In this document: positions 19,109 to 27,493 of the stretch, in pieces
Numbering within the stretch: position 1 is the first letter of the stretch
Layout: each line of letters begins with the position of its first letter
Assembly: GCF_947502065.1 (NCBI RefSeq)
Contig: NZ_CANMYE010000004.1
Location: 310,001-374,000, forward strand
Length of the DNA stretch: 64,000 nucleotides
Source of the DNA: an uncultured Pseudoteredinibacter sp.
GTDB lineage: Bacteria > Pseudomonadota > Gammaproteobacteria > Pseudomonadales > Cellvibrionaceae
Direction of reading: 5' to 3'
The notes under the pieces: generated by a model
The model's database searches: none
Told to the model about the DNA's origin: nothing
What the model saw: the letters and a program-made list of their open reading frames with translations, nothing else
Made by a program: the position numbers and the translations under genes

Positions 19109-19324
19109 ATGCCTGCTGTTAAGCTGAAAGAAAACGAACCATTTGATATCGCTCTGCGTCGCTTCAAGCGCTCTTGTGAAAAAGCTGGTGTACTTGCCGA
19201 AGTACGTCGTCGTGAATTCTACGAGAAGCCAACCAGCGTTCGTAAGCGTAAGGCTGCTGCCGCTGTTAAGCGTCACGCCAAGAAGGTTCAGCGCGAATCT
19301 CGCAAGTTTCAGCGTCTGTACTAA
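19109..19324 (+). CDS. rpsU: 30S ribosomal protein bS21
   Basis: Small basic ribosomal protein of 71 residues near the anti-Shine-Dalgarno region of the 30S subunit. The sequence [20 protein letters not shown] and the Arg/Lys-rich tail identify it. AAGGT precedes the ATG. Upstream, TTGCGC (18972-18977) and TATAGA (18993-18998) form a modest promoter with 15-base spacing. It heads the rpsU-yqeY-dnaG-rpoD group, but a series of hairpins separates it from yqeY, which would allow rpsU to be expressed at a different level from the downstream genes. Confidence 0.96.
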   Translation: MPAVKLKENEPFDIALRRFKRSCEKAGVLAEVRRREFYEKPTSVRKRKAAAAVKRHAKKVQRESRKFQRLY

Positions 19325-19333
19325 TTTTGACCT

Positions 19334-19459
19334 CTTGGCTCTAAACTCCAAGTTTTAGAGCCAAGGCTAAATTAGTACTACTAACCTGCCCACAGGTTAG
19401 CGCAGACCAGCTCAAGCCCACTTGAGCGAGTGTATCTAAGCCCAGCCTCGAGCTGGGCT
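19334..19459 (+). other. Array of four hairpins between rpsU and yqeY
   Basis: Four perfect stems follow each other: 19334-19365 (12 base pairs), 19381-19400 (8 pairs, loop CCCA), 19410-19427 (7 pairs, loop CCCA) and 19439-19459 (8 pairs, loop CTCGA). None is followed by a proper T run. They may act as attenuation, processing or RNA-stability structures between rpsU and yqeY. Confidence 0.6.
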
Positions 19460-19544
19460 TGCGCGTTTGGCCCTACGTAAACCAAGAAGCTTACAAGAGC
19501 CTCTATAATCAAGACCACATTTAAAAACCAGCTAAGGAACTGCC

Positions 19545-19991
19545 ATGTCTGAGTTGAAAAAAACCATCGCATCCGCCGTGAAGGACGCTATGCGGGCCAA
19601 AGACAAGCCTCGCCTAGGTGTACTTCGAATGGTTCAAGCCGAGTTTAAGCGTATCGAGGTAGACGAGCGCATTGAGATTGATGATGCTCGCGTTTTGGTT
19701 GTTCTAGACAAGATGCTCAAACAGCGTAAAGACTCAGCCCAGCAGTTTCGCGATGCTGACCGCATCGACCTAGCCGAGCAGGAAGAAACTGAAAGCACTA
19801 TTATCCAAGAGTTTCTACCAGCCGCTTTGAGCGAAGAAGAAGTAGCCACGATTATTGATGAAGCTATCGCCAGCAGTGGCGCCGAATCTGCCCGTGACAT
19901 GGGCAAAGTAATGGCTTTAGTGAAGCCACAGGTTCAAGGTCGCGGCGACATGGGTATTGTTAGCCAGCTAGTGAAAGCTAAACTTGCCTAA
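19545..19991 (+). CDS. GatB/YqeY domain protein
   Basis: A 148-residue YqeY-family protein, homologous to the C-terminal tail domain of the amidotransferase subunit GatB, which contacts tRNA. The helical sequence starts SELKKTIASAVKDAMRAKDK and ends RGDMGIVSQLVKAKL, both conserved in the family. The function of free-standing YqeY is unknown; its constant position between rpsU and dnaG suggests a link to translation. AAGGA precedes the ATG. Confidence 0.9.
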   Translation: MSELKKTIASAVKDAMRAKDKPRLGVLRMVQAEFKRIEVDERIEIDDARVLVVLDKMLKQRKDSAQQFRDADRIDLAEQEETESTIIQEFLPAALSEEEVATIIDEAIASSGAESARDMGKVMALVKPQVQGRGDMGIVSQLVKAKLA

Positions 19992-20026
19992 TTGTGCCCA
20001 GCACGGCCGCTCGCTAAACTAAGCTT

Positions 20027-22036
20027 ATGAGCGGCCGCATACCCCAGAGTTTTCTTGATGATCTCCTCGACCGTATCGACATTGTCGATGTGGTAGATCA
20101 CCGTGTAAAACTAAAAAAGACCGGCAAAAATTACAGCGCTTGCTGCCCTTTCCATGAAGAAAAAACCCCGAGTTTTACCGTAAGCCCTGATAAACAGTTT
20201 TACTACTGCTTCGGCTGCGGAGCCTCTGGCAACGCCATGGGTTTCATTATGGAATACGAGCATTTAGATTTTCCAGCCGCCGTTGACGAGCTAGCAAAAT
20301 TAGCCGGTGTCGAAGTACCTCGAGAAAAACAAAATATTTCGCCGGCCCAGCAAGAAAAAGAAAAACAGCGACAAGAGATCCTAAAACTTCTCGAGCAAGC
20401 CGACGAGCACTACCAGCTGCAGCTACGCCAGCACAGCCATAAAAACCAAGCCATTAATTATCTTAAGTCTCGCGGATTAAGTGGCGCCATTTGCAAGAAC
20501 TTTGGCATTGGCTTCGCCCCACCTGGCTGGGAAAACTTAAAACAGCAACTGGCAGACAACAAGCACAAGCTGAAGCGCCTTGAAGAAGGCGGCATGCTTA
20601 TCCACAACAAGGATAAGAACAGTTACTACGACCGCTTTCGTGATCGCATCATGTTTCCAATACGCGATCGACGCGGTCGTGTTATTGGCTTTGGTGGCCG
20701 CGTACTTGGGGATGAAAAACCCAAATACTTAAACTCCCCAGAGACCCCAGTATTCCATAAGGGGGAAGAGCTATACGGCCTTTGGGAAGCCCGCCAAGCA
20801 AACTCGCAAATTCAGAAACTGCTAGTCGTTGAAGGCTATATGGATGTGGTGGCACTGGCGCAATTCGACATCAACTATGCAGTTGCCACCTTAGGCACCG
20901 CCTGTGGTGAAGCCCACCTAAACCTAGCCTTCAAACACACCCAGGAAATTATATTTTGCTTTGATGGCGACGATGCCGGCCGCAACGCCGCCAAACGCGC
21001 ACTCAGCAACTCCTTACCCGTTATGAACGACGGCCGGCAGATTAAATTTCTATTTTTAGAAGACGGCCAAGACCCAGATACCTATGTTCGCCAGTTTGGC
21101 AAAGATAAGTTTTTGCAGCGCATTGAAGAAACCGCCAGTCCCTTAGAAGATTTTCTATTTGATAGCCTGTGTGAAGATGTTGATGCCAATACCATGGGCG
21201 GCAAGGCCCTGCTCAGCAAGCGCGCCGCCCCCATGCTTAATCTGCTACCTAAAGGCGTATACCGCGAGCTAATGTTTAAACACCTAGCCCGCCGTACCGA
21301 ACTTAGCCTAGACACCCTTCTAGAGCTAATCGACCACCCCCTGCCCGACTTTAAGGCAGAGCCAAAACCAGCCGAGCATCTGCCGCCAGCTCCCAAAGAG
21401 AGCACAAACGCTGATGAACAAGCCATTACAGCCGCAGATAGCGGCGAAGCTGACCCCTGGCAAGGCTATGAGTCAATGGCCATTCAACATGACGAAGGGC
21501 CAAGCGATAGCTATCAACCCGCTGAATACCAAGCCGGCCCGCCCCCCTCTAGCGAAAACAGCTTCAGAGCCACACCTACTGAGCAGCACGACAATAAGTT
21601 AAGCCCCCAGCGCCTGCTTATAGGTCTACTCATGAGCCGCCCTGAGCTTGCTAAGGAGCTGAGCGACATTGAGCTATTCGGGCAATTTAAAGACAACGAC
21701 AGCCAACTTCTACTCAGGCTCGCACGCTGCTTACACAGCCGCCCCCACTTTAATGTCAACCAGCTCTCAGGCCACTGGCTAGCGAGCTACGGCCAACAGG
21801 AGTGGCAAAAACTTAAAAGCATTGCCGAACAGAGCACCCCTGTACTGGCTGCAGCAATGCGAGAAGGAAACTTTGATGACAATGCCGAACTCAAAGCTTG
21901 CGAAGAGAAATTACAGCGCCAACAGCAGAAAAAGTCCCACCGCAGCAAACTTCAAGAACTGAAAAGTAAAACATTCAATGAGCTTAGCGATGAGGAAAAA
22001 GCCCTTTTTAGGCAACTCATTCAGCAAAGTCATTAG
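20027..22036 (+). CDS. dnaG: DNA primase
   Basis: Synthesises RNA primers for Okazaki fragments. The 669-residue protein has a CHC2 zinc domain (Cys40, His43, Cys61, Cys64), an RNA-polymerase core with the TOPRIM motifs VVEGYMDVVA and FDGDDAGRNAAKRA, and a C-terminal helicase-binding domain (about 530-669) that would contact DnaB. The linker at about 430-530 is Pro-, Glu- and Ser-rich and longer than in E. coli (581 residues total), as is usual in the Pseudomonas side of the gammaproteobacteria. It starts 35 bases after yqeY. Confidence 0.96.
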   Translation: MSGRIPQSFLDDLLDRIDIVDVVDHRVKLKKTGKNYSACCPFHEEKTPSFTVSPDKQFYYCFGCGASGNAMGFIMEYEHLDFPAAVDELAKLAGVEVPREKQNISPAQQEKEKQRQEILKLLEQADEHYQLQLRQHSHKNQAINYLKSRGLSGAICKNFGIGFAPPGWENLKQQLADNKHKLKRLEEGGMLIHNKDKNSYYDRFRDRIMFPIRDRRGRVIGFGGRVLGDEKPKYLNSPETPVFHKGEELYGLWEARQANSQIQKLLVVEGYMDVVALAQFDINYAVATLGTACGEAHLNLAFKHTQEIIFCFDGDDAGRNAAKRALSNSLPVMNDGRQIKFLFLEDGQDPDTYVRQFGKDKFLQRIEETASPLEDFLFDSLCEDVDANTMGGKALLSKRAAPMLNLLPKGVYRELMFKHLARRTELSLDTLLELIDHPLPDFKAEPKPAEHLPPAPKESTNADEQAITAADSGEADPWQGYESMAIQHDEGPSDSYQPAEYQAGPPPSSENSFRATPTEQHDNKLSPQRLLIGLLMSRPELAKELSDIELFGQFKDNDSQLLLRLARCLHSRPHFNVNQLSGHWLASYGQQEWQKLKSIAEQSTPVLAAAMREGNFDDNAELKACEEKLQRQQQKKSHRSKLQELKSKTFNELSDEEKALFRQLIQQSH

Positions 22037-22132
22037 CGGCTCTGAGCCATAACCCCACAGAGGCTATAGCATCCAAGTAAATAAAAGCAGTACGCAGGCT
22101 TGATTTTCTAGAATAAGCCCTTATTTATGCGC

Positions 22133-22138
22133 TATAAT
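22133..22138 (+). promoter_or_regulatory. Candidate rpoD -10 element
   Basis: A perfect TATAAT lies 38 bases before the rpoD start in the dnaG-rpoD gap. No good -35 is found at 16-18 bases, so it is only a candidate. Confidence 0.3.
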
Positions 22139-22176
22139 CTCTTGTTTATCTCGCCAGCATAACTTATAGGTCACGA

Positions 22177-24009
22177 ATGAGCGATAACGCCCAACAGCAA
22201 CAGTCCCGCATTAAGGAACTTATTGCCCGCGGTAAGGAGCAAGGCTACCTTACTTACGCAGAGGTCAATGATCACCTTCCCGAGGACATTTCTGACCCAG
22301 ATCAGGTTGAAGACATCATCCAGATGATCAATGACATGGGTATCAAGGTGTATGAAACTGCACCCGATGCCGATGAGATCCTCATGACCGATGGTGATTC
22401 TTCTGCCGATGAGATCGCCGCCGCCGAAGCCGCGGCTGCCTTGGCAGCGGTTGAAACCGAAGCCGGTCGTACCACTGACCCTGTGCGCATGTATATGCGC
22501 GAAATGGGTACTGTAGAGCTACTAACCCGTGAAGGCGAGATCTCTATCGCCAAGCGCATTGAAGAGGGTGTTCGCGAGCTAATGCAAGCCATGTCTTACT
22601 GGCCTGGCTCCGTTGAAAACCTAATCAATGAATACAAGCTGATCGATAAAGAAGAGCGTCGCCTTCCAGACGTTATTTCTGGCTGGCTAGACCCCGCTGA
22701 TGATGTACCTTCTGCCCTAGCTCAAGCTCAGGCTGCCGAAGCCATGGCAGGAAACTCTGACGACGATAGCGACGACGACGAAGAAGACAACAACAACGGT
22801 ATTGATCCAGAAGAAGCCAAAGAGCGTTTTGGTAAACTGGAAGCCCAACTCAAGAAAACCGTTAAAGCTCTTGAGAAGCACGGCGCAGGCAGCAAGCAAG
22901 CTGCTAAAGAGCAAGCTGCCCTAGGCGAAATCTTTAAGTTCTTTAAGCTGCCCCCGCGTCAGTTCGACCCACTATACAACGACATTCGCGACACCCTAAA
23001 TCAGGTTCGTCAGCAAGAGCGCCTAATCATGGATCGCGTCGTTCGTAAAGCCAGAATGCCACGTAAAACCTTTATCAAAGAATTTCCAGGCAATGAAATT
23101 AATGATGATTGGATTACCGAGGTTATCAAGAAGAAGCGTGACTATTCAGAAGCTCTGAAGCGTTATCTCCCTGATATTCAGCGTGCGCAACGCAAATTGG
23201 CCCAAATTGAAGAAAACAGCAATTTGGCACTGGCAGACATTAAAGAGATTAACCGTCGTATGTCGATCGGTGAAGCTCGTGCTCGTCGCGCCAAAAAAGA
23301 GATGGTTGAGGCTAACTTGCGCTTGGTTATCTCTATTGCCAAAAAGTATACCAACCGCGGCCTGCAATTCTTGGATCTTATCCAAGAAGGTAATATCGGC
23401 CTAATGAAGGCGGTGGATAAGTTTGAATACCGCCGTGGTTACAAATTCTCTACCTATGCGACCTGGTGGATCCGACAGGCCATTACCCGCTCTATTGCGG
23501 ATCAGGCCCGTACTATTCGTATCCCAGTGCATATGATTGAGACGATCAACAAGCTTAACCGCGTATCTCGTCAAATGCTTCAAGAAATGGGCCGCGAGCC
23601 TACCCCGGAAGAGCTGGGCGAACGTATGGACATGCCTGAGGATAAGATCCGCAAGGTATTGAAGATCGCTAAAGAGCCAATCTCCATGGAAACCCCAATC
23701 GGTGACGATGAAGATTCACATCTTGGCGACTTTATTGAAGATCACACCATTACCTCTCCAGTGGAGTCGGCTACAGGCGAAGGCCTTACCGAAGCAACTC
23801 GCGATGTATTGGGCGGCCTTACCGCGCGTGAATCGAAAGTACTACGCATGCGCTTTGGTATCGATATGAACACCGACCACACCCTTGAGGAAGTGGGCAA
23901 GCAGTTCGACGTAACCCGTGAGCGTATCCGTCAGATCGAAGCTAAGGCATTGCGCAAGCTGCGTCACCCTTCACGCTCAGATCATTTGCGTAGCTTTTTG
24001 GATGAGTAA
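22177..24009 (+). CDS. rpoD: RNA polymerase primary sigma factor (sigma-70)
   Basis: Housekeeping sigma factor of 610 residues. Region 1.1 is at the N terminus ([20 protein letters not shown]), followed by an acidic stretch near residue 190-205 ([13 protein letters not shown]) within the non-conserved region. Region 2 carries [19 protein letters not shown] and region 4.2 carries [20 protein letters not shown]. The start is ATG 22177 preceded by AGGT. A strong terminator follows at 24030. It closes the rpsU-yqeY-dnaG-rpoD group. Confidence 0.97.
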   Translation: MSDNAQQQQSRIKELIARGKEQGYLTYAEVNDHLPEDISDPDQVEDIIQMINDMGIKVYETAPDADEILMTDGDSSADEIAAAEAAAALAAVETEAGRTTDPVRMYMREMGTVELLTREGEISIAKRIEEGVRELMQAMSYWPGSVENLINEYKLIDKEERRLPDVISGWLDPADDVPSALAQAQAAEAMAGNSDDDSDDDEEDNNNGIDPEEAKERFGKLEAQLKKTVKALEKHGAGSKQAAKEQAALGEIFKFFKLPPRQFDPLYNDIRDTLNQVRQQERLIMDRVVRKARMPRKTFIKEFPGNEINDDWITEVIKKKRDYSEALKRYLPDIQRAQRKLAQIEENSNLALADIKEINRRMSIGEARARRAKKEMVEANLRLVISIAKKYTNRGLQFLDLIQEGNIGLMKAVDKFEYRRGYKFSTYATWWIRQAITRSIADQARTIRIPVHMIETINKLNRVSRQMLQEMGREPTPEELGERMDMPEDKIRKVLKIAKEPISMETPIGDDEDSHLGDFIEDHTITSPVESATGEGLTEATRDVLGGLTARESKVLRMRFGIDMNTDHTLEEVGKQFDVTRERIRQIEAKALRKLRHPSRSDHLRSFLDE

Positions 24010-24029
24010 CCTCATCTAGAAACACTTAT

Positions 24030-24056
24030 AAAGGCGACTATTTAGTCGCCTTTTTT
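24030..24056 (+). terminator. rpoD terminator
   Basis: AAAGGCGACTA and TAGTCGCCTTT form an 11-base-pair stem with a two-base loop and a T6 tail, 21 bases after the rpoD stop. Confidence 0.9.
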
Positions 24057-24251
24057 GATTCTGCCTTCTGCTACAGTCATTCCCTGAACGCCATCCAGTC
24101 AACATTGCGAACAAAGTCCGAATTCCTATCCGCATTTCCCATGAGTGGTTTTCCAGCCTAACGCTTAATGCCATAATCCCTTGGTCGCAACGCAATTCGA
24201 ATCATCGAAACCTATGCGTATAACAATTATCCTAAGCACAGGACCAACAAC

Positions 24252-25808
24252 ATGAGCGAGACCTCAACACCCGCTACAGGCGATTCCACCCGCCTGAGCC
24301 GGTTGCTCGACAAAGTCGAGATCATTGGCAATAAACTACCAGACCCCGCCGTCATATTTTTAATTAGCTTACTTATCGTGTGGGGGCTTTCAGCACTTAT
24401 GTCGAACTTTCAATTCGACGCCCTCGATCCACGTACTGGCGAAGCCATCGTGGTTAATAACCTACTTACCGGAGACTCCCTTGCCGATTTTCTATCGCGT
24501 ATGGTGAAAATCTTTACCGGCTTTGCTCCCTTAGGCGTGGTATTGGTAGCCATGCTAGGCGTCGCGGTTGCTGAGCACTCTGGCTTTATCAATGCCGGCA
24601 TTAAGCGCATGCTCGATGCCACCCCCAAGAGCCTGCTCACCCCCTCCGTTATTCTGGTGGCTATTGTTAGCCACACGGCAACCGATGCGGGCTATGTATT
24701 GGTGATCCCATTGGCAGGGGTCATCTATACCGCCATGGGCAGACATCCGCTTGCCGGTATCGCTGCAGCCTTTGCTGGCGTCAGCGGCGGCTTTAGCGCC
24801 AATTTTGTGCCTTCAGCCATTGACCCTCTACTCCAGAGCTTCACCCAGACTGCCGCTCAGATTGCGGACCCAGAAATCCTAATCAACCCGCTGAACAACT
24901 ACTTTTTCACCTCAGCTTCCAGCTTATTAGTGGTTCTAGTGGGCTGGTATTTAACTGACAAGGTTATCGAGCCACGCCTAGCGAATACACCTGTTGATGG
25001 CGATACCGAAGACCTACCGAAGTTCGGCGAGCTGAGTGAGAAAGAAGGCTCGGCATTACGCTGGGCTACCATCACCATGATTATTGGACTTGGTATATTG
25101 ATCGCCGTCGCACTACCGTCGACATCGCCTTTGCGCGCTGCAAACGGCGAACTTGCCTCTTTCAGCGCTCCAATTATGCGCTCGATTGTGCCGCTGATTT
25201 TCCTTCTTTTTGTGATCCCAGGTGTGGTTTACGGCTATATCGCTGGCACATTTAAAAGCAGCAAAGACGTGATTGGCGCCATGAGCAAAGGCATGGAAGG
25301 TATGTCTTACTATATCGTGATGGCGTTCTTCTGCTCGCTATTTATTGATGCCTTTGGCAAATCAAACCTAGGCGCACTGCTGGCGGTAAACGGGGCGGAA
25401 GTTCTAAAGACCTTGGCATTACCTAGCATGGTCACCATGGCAGGCATAGTTTTCCTAACAGCTTTCGTAAACCTGTTTGTGGGCTCTGCCTCGGCCAAAT
25501 GGGCCCTGATCGGCCCAATCCTGGTGCCAATGCTGATGCAAATCGGAATATCCCCAGACCTAACTCAGGCAGCCTACCGAGTGGGCGATTCCTCGAGCAA
25601 TATCATCACCCCGCTAATGCCTTACTTCCCATTAGTTGTGGTGTATTGCCAACGCTATGTGAAAAGCACCGGTATCGGCACCTTGCTATCACTCATGCTG
25701 CCTTACTCGATTGCCCTGTTGATTACCTGGACCGCCTTCCTGCTAATCTACTGGGGACTAGGCATCCCACTAGGCTTGCAGGCTAGCTATATTTACCCAG
25801 CAGGCTAA
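24252..25808 (+). CDS. AbgT-family transporter
   Basis: Inner-membrane transporter of 518 residues with about ten hydrophobic segments and two re-entrant hairpins. Family landmarks are PLGVVLVAMLGVAVAEHSG, the SHTATDAGYVLVIPL segment, and near the C terminus VNLFVGSASAKWALIGPILVPM followed by RVGDSSSNIITPLMPYF. AbgT proteins import p-aminobenzoyl-glutamate, while the related MtrF and YdaH export p-aminobenzoate and sulfonamides. Which applies here cannot be decided. AGGA lies before the ATG. It stands alone between the rpoD terminator and the tRNA. Confidence 0.9.
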   Translation: MSETSTPATGDSTRLSRLLDKVEIIGNKLPDPAVIFLISLLIVWGLSALMSNFQFDALDPRTGEAIVVNNLLTGDSLADFLSRMVKIFTGFAPLGVVLVAMLGVAVAEHSGFINAGIKRMLDATPKSLLTPSVILVAIVSHTATDAGYVLVIPLAGVIYTAMGRHPLAGIAAAFAGVSGGFSANFVPSAIDPLLQSFTQTAAQIADPEILINPLNNYFFTSASSLLVVLVGWYLTDKVIEPRLANTPVDGDTEDLPKFGELSEKEGSALRWATITMIIGLGILIAVALPSTSPLRAANGELASFSAPIMRSIVPLIFLLFVIPGVVYGYIAGTFKSSKDVIGAMSKGMEGMSYYIVMAFFCSLFIDAFGKSNLGALLAVNGAEVLKTLALPSMVTMAGIVFLTAFVNLFVGSASAKWALIGPILVPMLMQIGISPDLTQAAYRVGDSSSNIITPLMPYFPLVVVYCQRYVKSTGIGTLLSLMLPYSIALLITWTAFLLIYWGLGIPLGLQASYIYPAG

Positions 25809-25905
25809 GCTATTGAAAGCATGAGAAAAAAACCGCTAGAGATCTAGCGTATTTGAGGCGAGGCGATTATAATCCCTCGCCTAATTTGATGACTTTCATC
25901 TCTTA

Positions 25906-25982
25906 GGGCCCTTAGCTCAGCTGGTTAGAGCACTCGACTCATAATCGATAGGTCCGCGGTTCAAGTCCGCGAGGGCCCACCA
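25906..25982 (+). tRNA. tRNA-Ile2 (anticodon CAU)
   Basis: A 77-base tRNA with encoded CCA. The acceptor stem is GGGCCCT/AGGGCCC, the D arm GCTC-AGCTGGTTA-GAGC, the anticodon stem CTCGA/TCGAT around loop CTCATAA, and the T arm CGCGG-TTCAAGT-CCGCG. Its similarity to E. coli ileX (CTTAGCTCAG, GACTCATAATCG) shows it is the minor isoleucine tRNA, whose CAU becomes lysidine-AU through TilS and reads AUA. It is not a methionine tRNA. Confidence 0.95.
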
Positions 25983-26127
25983 TCCTTTCCTCAAGTCTAA
26001 GCAAACGTGTCAAAGCACTCGACTCGCCCTGGCTCTACCCCATTAACGGGAGATGGCATTCTCGCTCTTCATAAACCCAAGATAGATCCGCAGTTCAAGT
26101 CCGCGAGGGCCTTTATGCCCCAGGGTG
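25978..26127 (+). repeat. Decayed copy A of the tRNA-Ile2 3' half
   Basis: A 150-base unit starts with CACCATCCTTTCC, shared with the tRNA end. It contains CAAAGCACTCGACTCG and later TCCGCAGTTCAAGTCCGCG-AGGGCC, matching the anticodon 5' arm, T arm and acceptor of the tRNA. The 5' half is missing and the anticodon region is replaced (CTCTTCATAAACCCAAG). It carries a segment of about 36 bases absent from copy B. It cannot fold as a tRNA. Confidence 0.75.
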
Positions 26128-26230
26128 CACCATCCTTCCCTCAAGTCTAAGCAAACGTCAAAGCACTCGACTCGCTCTTCATAAACCCAAGATAGTTCCG
26201 CAGTTTAAGTCCGCGAGGGCCTTTATGCCC
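26128..26230 (+). repeat. Decayed copy B of the tRNA-Ile2 3' half
   Basis: A second unit begins 150 bases after copy A with the same CACCATCCTT-CAAGTCTAAGCAAACG lead, the GCACTCGACTCG segment, CTCTTCATAAACCCAAG and a T-arm remnant (TCCGCAGTTTAAGTCCGCG). It is 103 bases long, more decayed in the T loop, and ends with AGGGCCTTTATGCCC like copy A. Confidence 0.75.
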
Positions 26231-26241
26231 GACTGAAACCA

Positions 26242-26270
26242 GGGGTCAGAACCCCATAGGTTCTGACCCC
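26242..26270. repeat. Perfect 12-base-pair hairpin (REP-like)
   Basis: GGGGTCAGAACC and GGTTCTGACCCC are separated by CCATA. There is no T run, so it is not a normal terminator. The motif resembles palindromes that recur beside RAYT/IS200-like transposase genes in gammaproteobacteria, but no transposase is nearby. Confidence 0.55.
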
Positions 26271-26347
26271 GTATCGGAGCCAATAAAACCTCAGCATCTA
26301 CCGAAGTTTCCGAATAGAATAGATTGCAAAAATAAACAGGAATCAAA

Positions 26348-26782
26348 ATGGAAGGCATCGCACTAAAAACACTCCTAGCTCTCAATGCCCTATGGTTTTT
26401 CGGCGGGTTTCACACCTTTGATATTCGAGGGCGAATCTTTGCAAAAACAGTTGTCCCCAAAGAGCATAGAAACACTCCCGTTATGGAAACCCTTATAATG
26501 TCTGGGAAGTTTGTTGGAGGTTTTAATTTAGCCTTTATGGTTCTTAATCTATTGCTACTATGCAATACAGAATTGTTTAGCAAAGCATCCCAATGGTCTG
26601 TTTTACTATGCACCATGTCGGTAGCTCACGGAACCCAGTTCGCGCACAATGTGCCCGTAGCCATTCAAAATCGACGCGGGGAAGGTGTTTGGCAGGTAAA
26701 AGGCTTAATGCTTTTTATATTCCTTACCGATTTCAGCCTAATGATATTAAATGCAGCAATGGCTTTGTACTTTCTGATTTAG
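26348..26782 (+). CDS. Four-helix membrane protein of unknown function
   Basis: A 144-residue protein with four hydrophobic segments (about 4-20, 50-72, 80-95 and 118-143). A conserved-looking cytoplasmic or periplasmic loop carries FHTFDIRGRIFAKTVVPKEHR between the first two. A His-rich turn, SVAHGTQFAHNVPVAI, joins helices three and four. I do not recognise the family. CAGGAA before the ATG is a good ribosome site, and the codon pattern is normal, so it is probably a real gene. It lies alone directly after the tRNA-derived repeats and hairpin, a position often occupied by acquired genes. Confidence 0.65.
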   Translation: MEGIALKTLLALNALWFFGGFHTFDIRGRIFAKTVVPKEHRNTPVMETLIMSGKFVGGFNLAFMVLNLLLLCNTELFSKASQWSVLLCTMSVAHGTQFAHNVPVAIQNRRGEGVWQVKGLMLFIFLTDFSLMILNAAMALYFLI

Positions 26783-26825
26783 AGCACCAGCAGGGTCGTA
26801 GAAGCAATTGTATTTTCAAATTGGG

Positions 26826-27098
26826 CTATTGGTTCTTCAGGCTCCTGAGATAGCGAATAATATCATTGGACTCATACAGCCACTTTGTCGGCTCACCTTT
26901 ACGCTCAATACGCAAACACGGCACTTGGGCTTTACCACCACCTCGAACGAGCTCCTGCCGAATTTTGCCTGATAAGCCAACCTCTTTCATTGCCACTTTC
27001 ATATTCAAGCTTTTAAGCGCTTTTCTGGTTTTAACACAAAACGGACAAAGCAGACTTTGATACAGCGTTAAACCTTCTATTTTTGCAGGCCTAGCCAT
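26826..27098 (-). CDS. Glutaredoxin-like thiol-disulfide protein
   Basis: A 90-residue glutaredoxin/GST-N-terminal-like protein with the redox motif CPFC in LTLYQSLLCPFCVKTRKAL, the cis-Pro in VPCLRIE and the glutathione-binding YESNDIIRYL. It probably reduces disulfides with glutathione in the cytoplasm. GGGAG eight bases before ATG 27098 fixes the start; an upstream ATG at 27113 has no ribosome site. It is convergent with the orphan membrane gene. Confidence 0.8.
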   Translation of the reverse strand: MARPAKIEGLTLYQSLLCPFCVKTRKALKSLNMKVAMKEVGLSGKIRQELVRGGGKAQVPCLRIERKGEPTKWLYESNDIIRYLRSLKNQ

Positions 27099-27493
27099 TA
27101 AGTTGACTCCCATGTTTTAAAGCGCTGCTATTTTTAGCGAGTTTCAACTATAAATCATCACAAATAGATCAAGGCTACTAACAATATAGCAATAAACTTA
27201 GCAGTATTATTTATAGCGCCATTTTCGACAAGTACTTCGCAAACCAGAAGAATAAGCAATGACAGGTAAGAAGAAGTGGCACTACCCCAATGAGAAAATC
27301 TATTTGCGAGTAATTTGTATCAAGAGCCATCAAGTACCCGTTAAGAACAAGCGCCGGCTACCGCACCGGGCTTGTCGCTCAAGCCCTCCTCAAACTTATG
27401 AAGCATCTTATCTGAGTATATGGGAATAGTGAGAACATGCACCCAGCCGCGGACTCGCGTACACTGTTTAAAAACCAAGACTTGAATTAGAAA
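27099..27493. other. Spacer upstream of the hybrid kinase
   Basis: A 395-base region between two divergent genes. A plus-strand frame of 56 codons (27259-27429, MTGKKKWHYPNEK...) is present but has only a weak AGAAG upstream and no recognisable family. No terminator, repeat or convincing promoter was found. Confidence 0.3.

Noticed and set aside
25906-25982. tRNA-Met interpretation of the CAU anticodon
   Set aside because: Acceptor, anticodon stem and D arm follow the tRNA-Ile2 (ileX) pattern, not elongator or initiator methionine tRNA.
27259-27429. 56-codon plus-strand frame
   Set aside because: Weak ribosome site, no recognisable family and no terminator; likely chance in a 395-base spacer.
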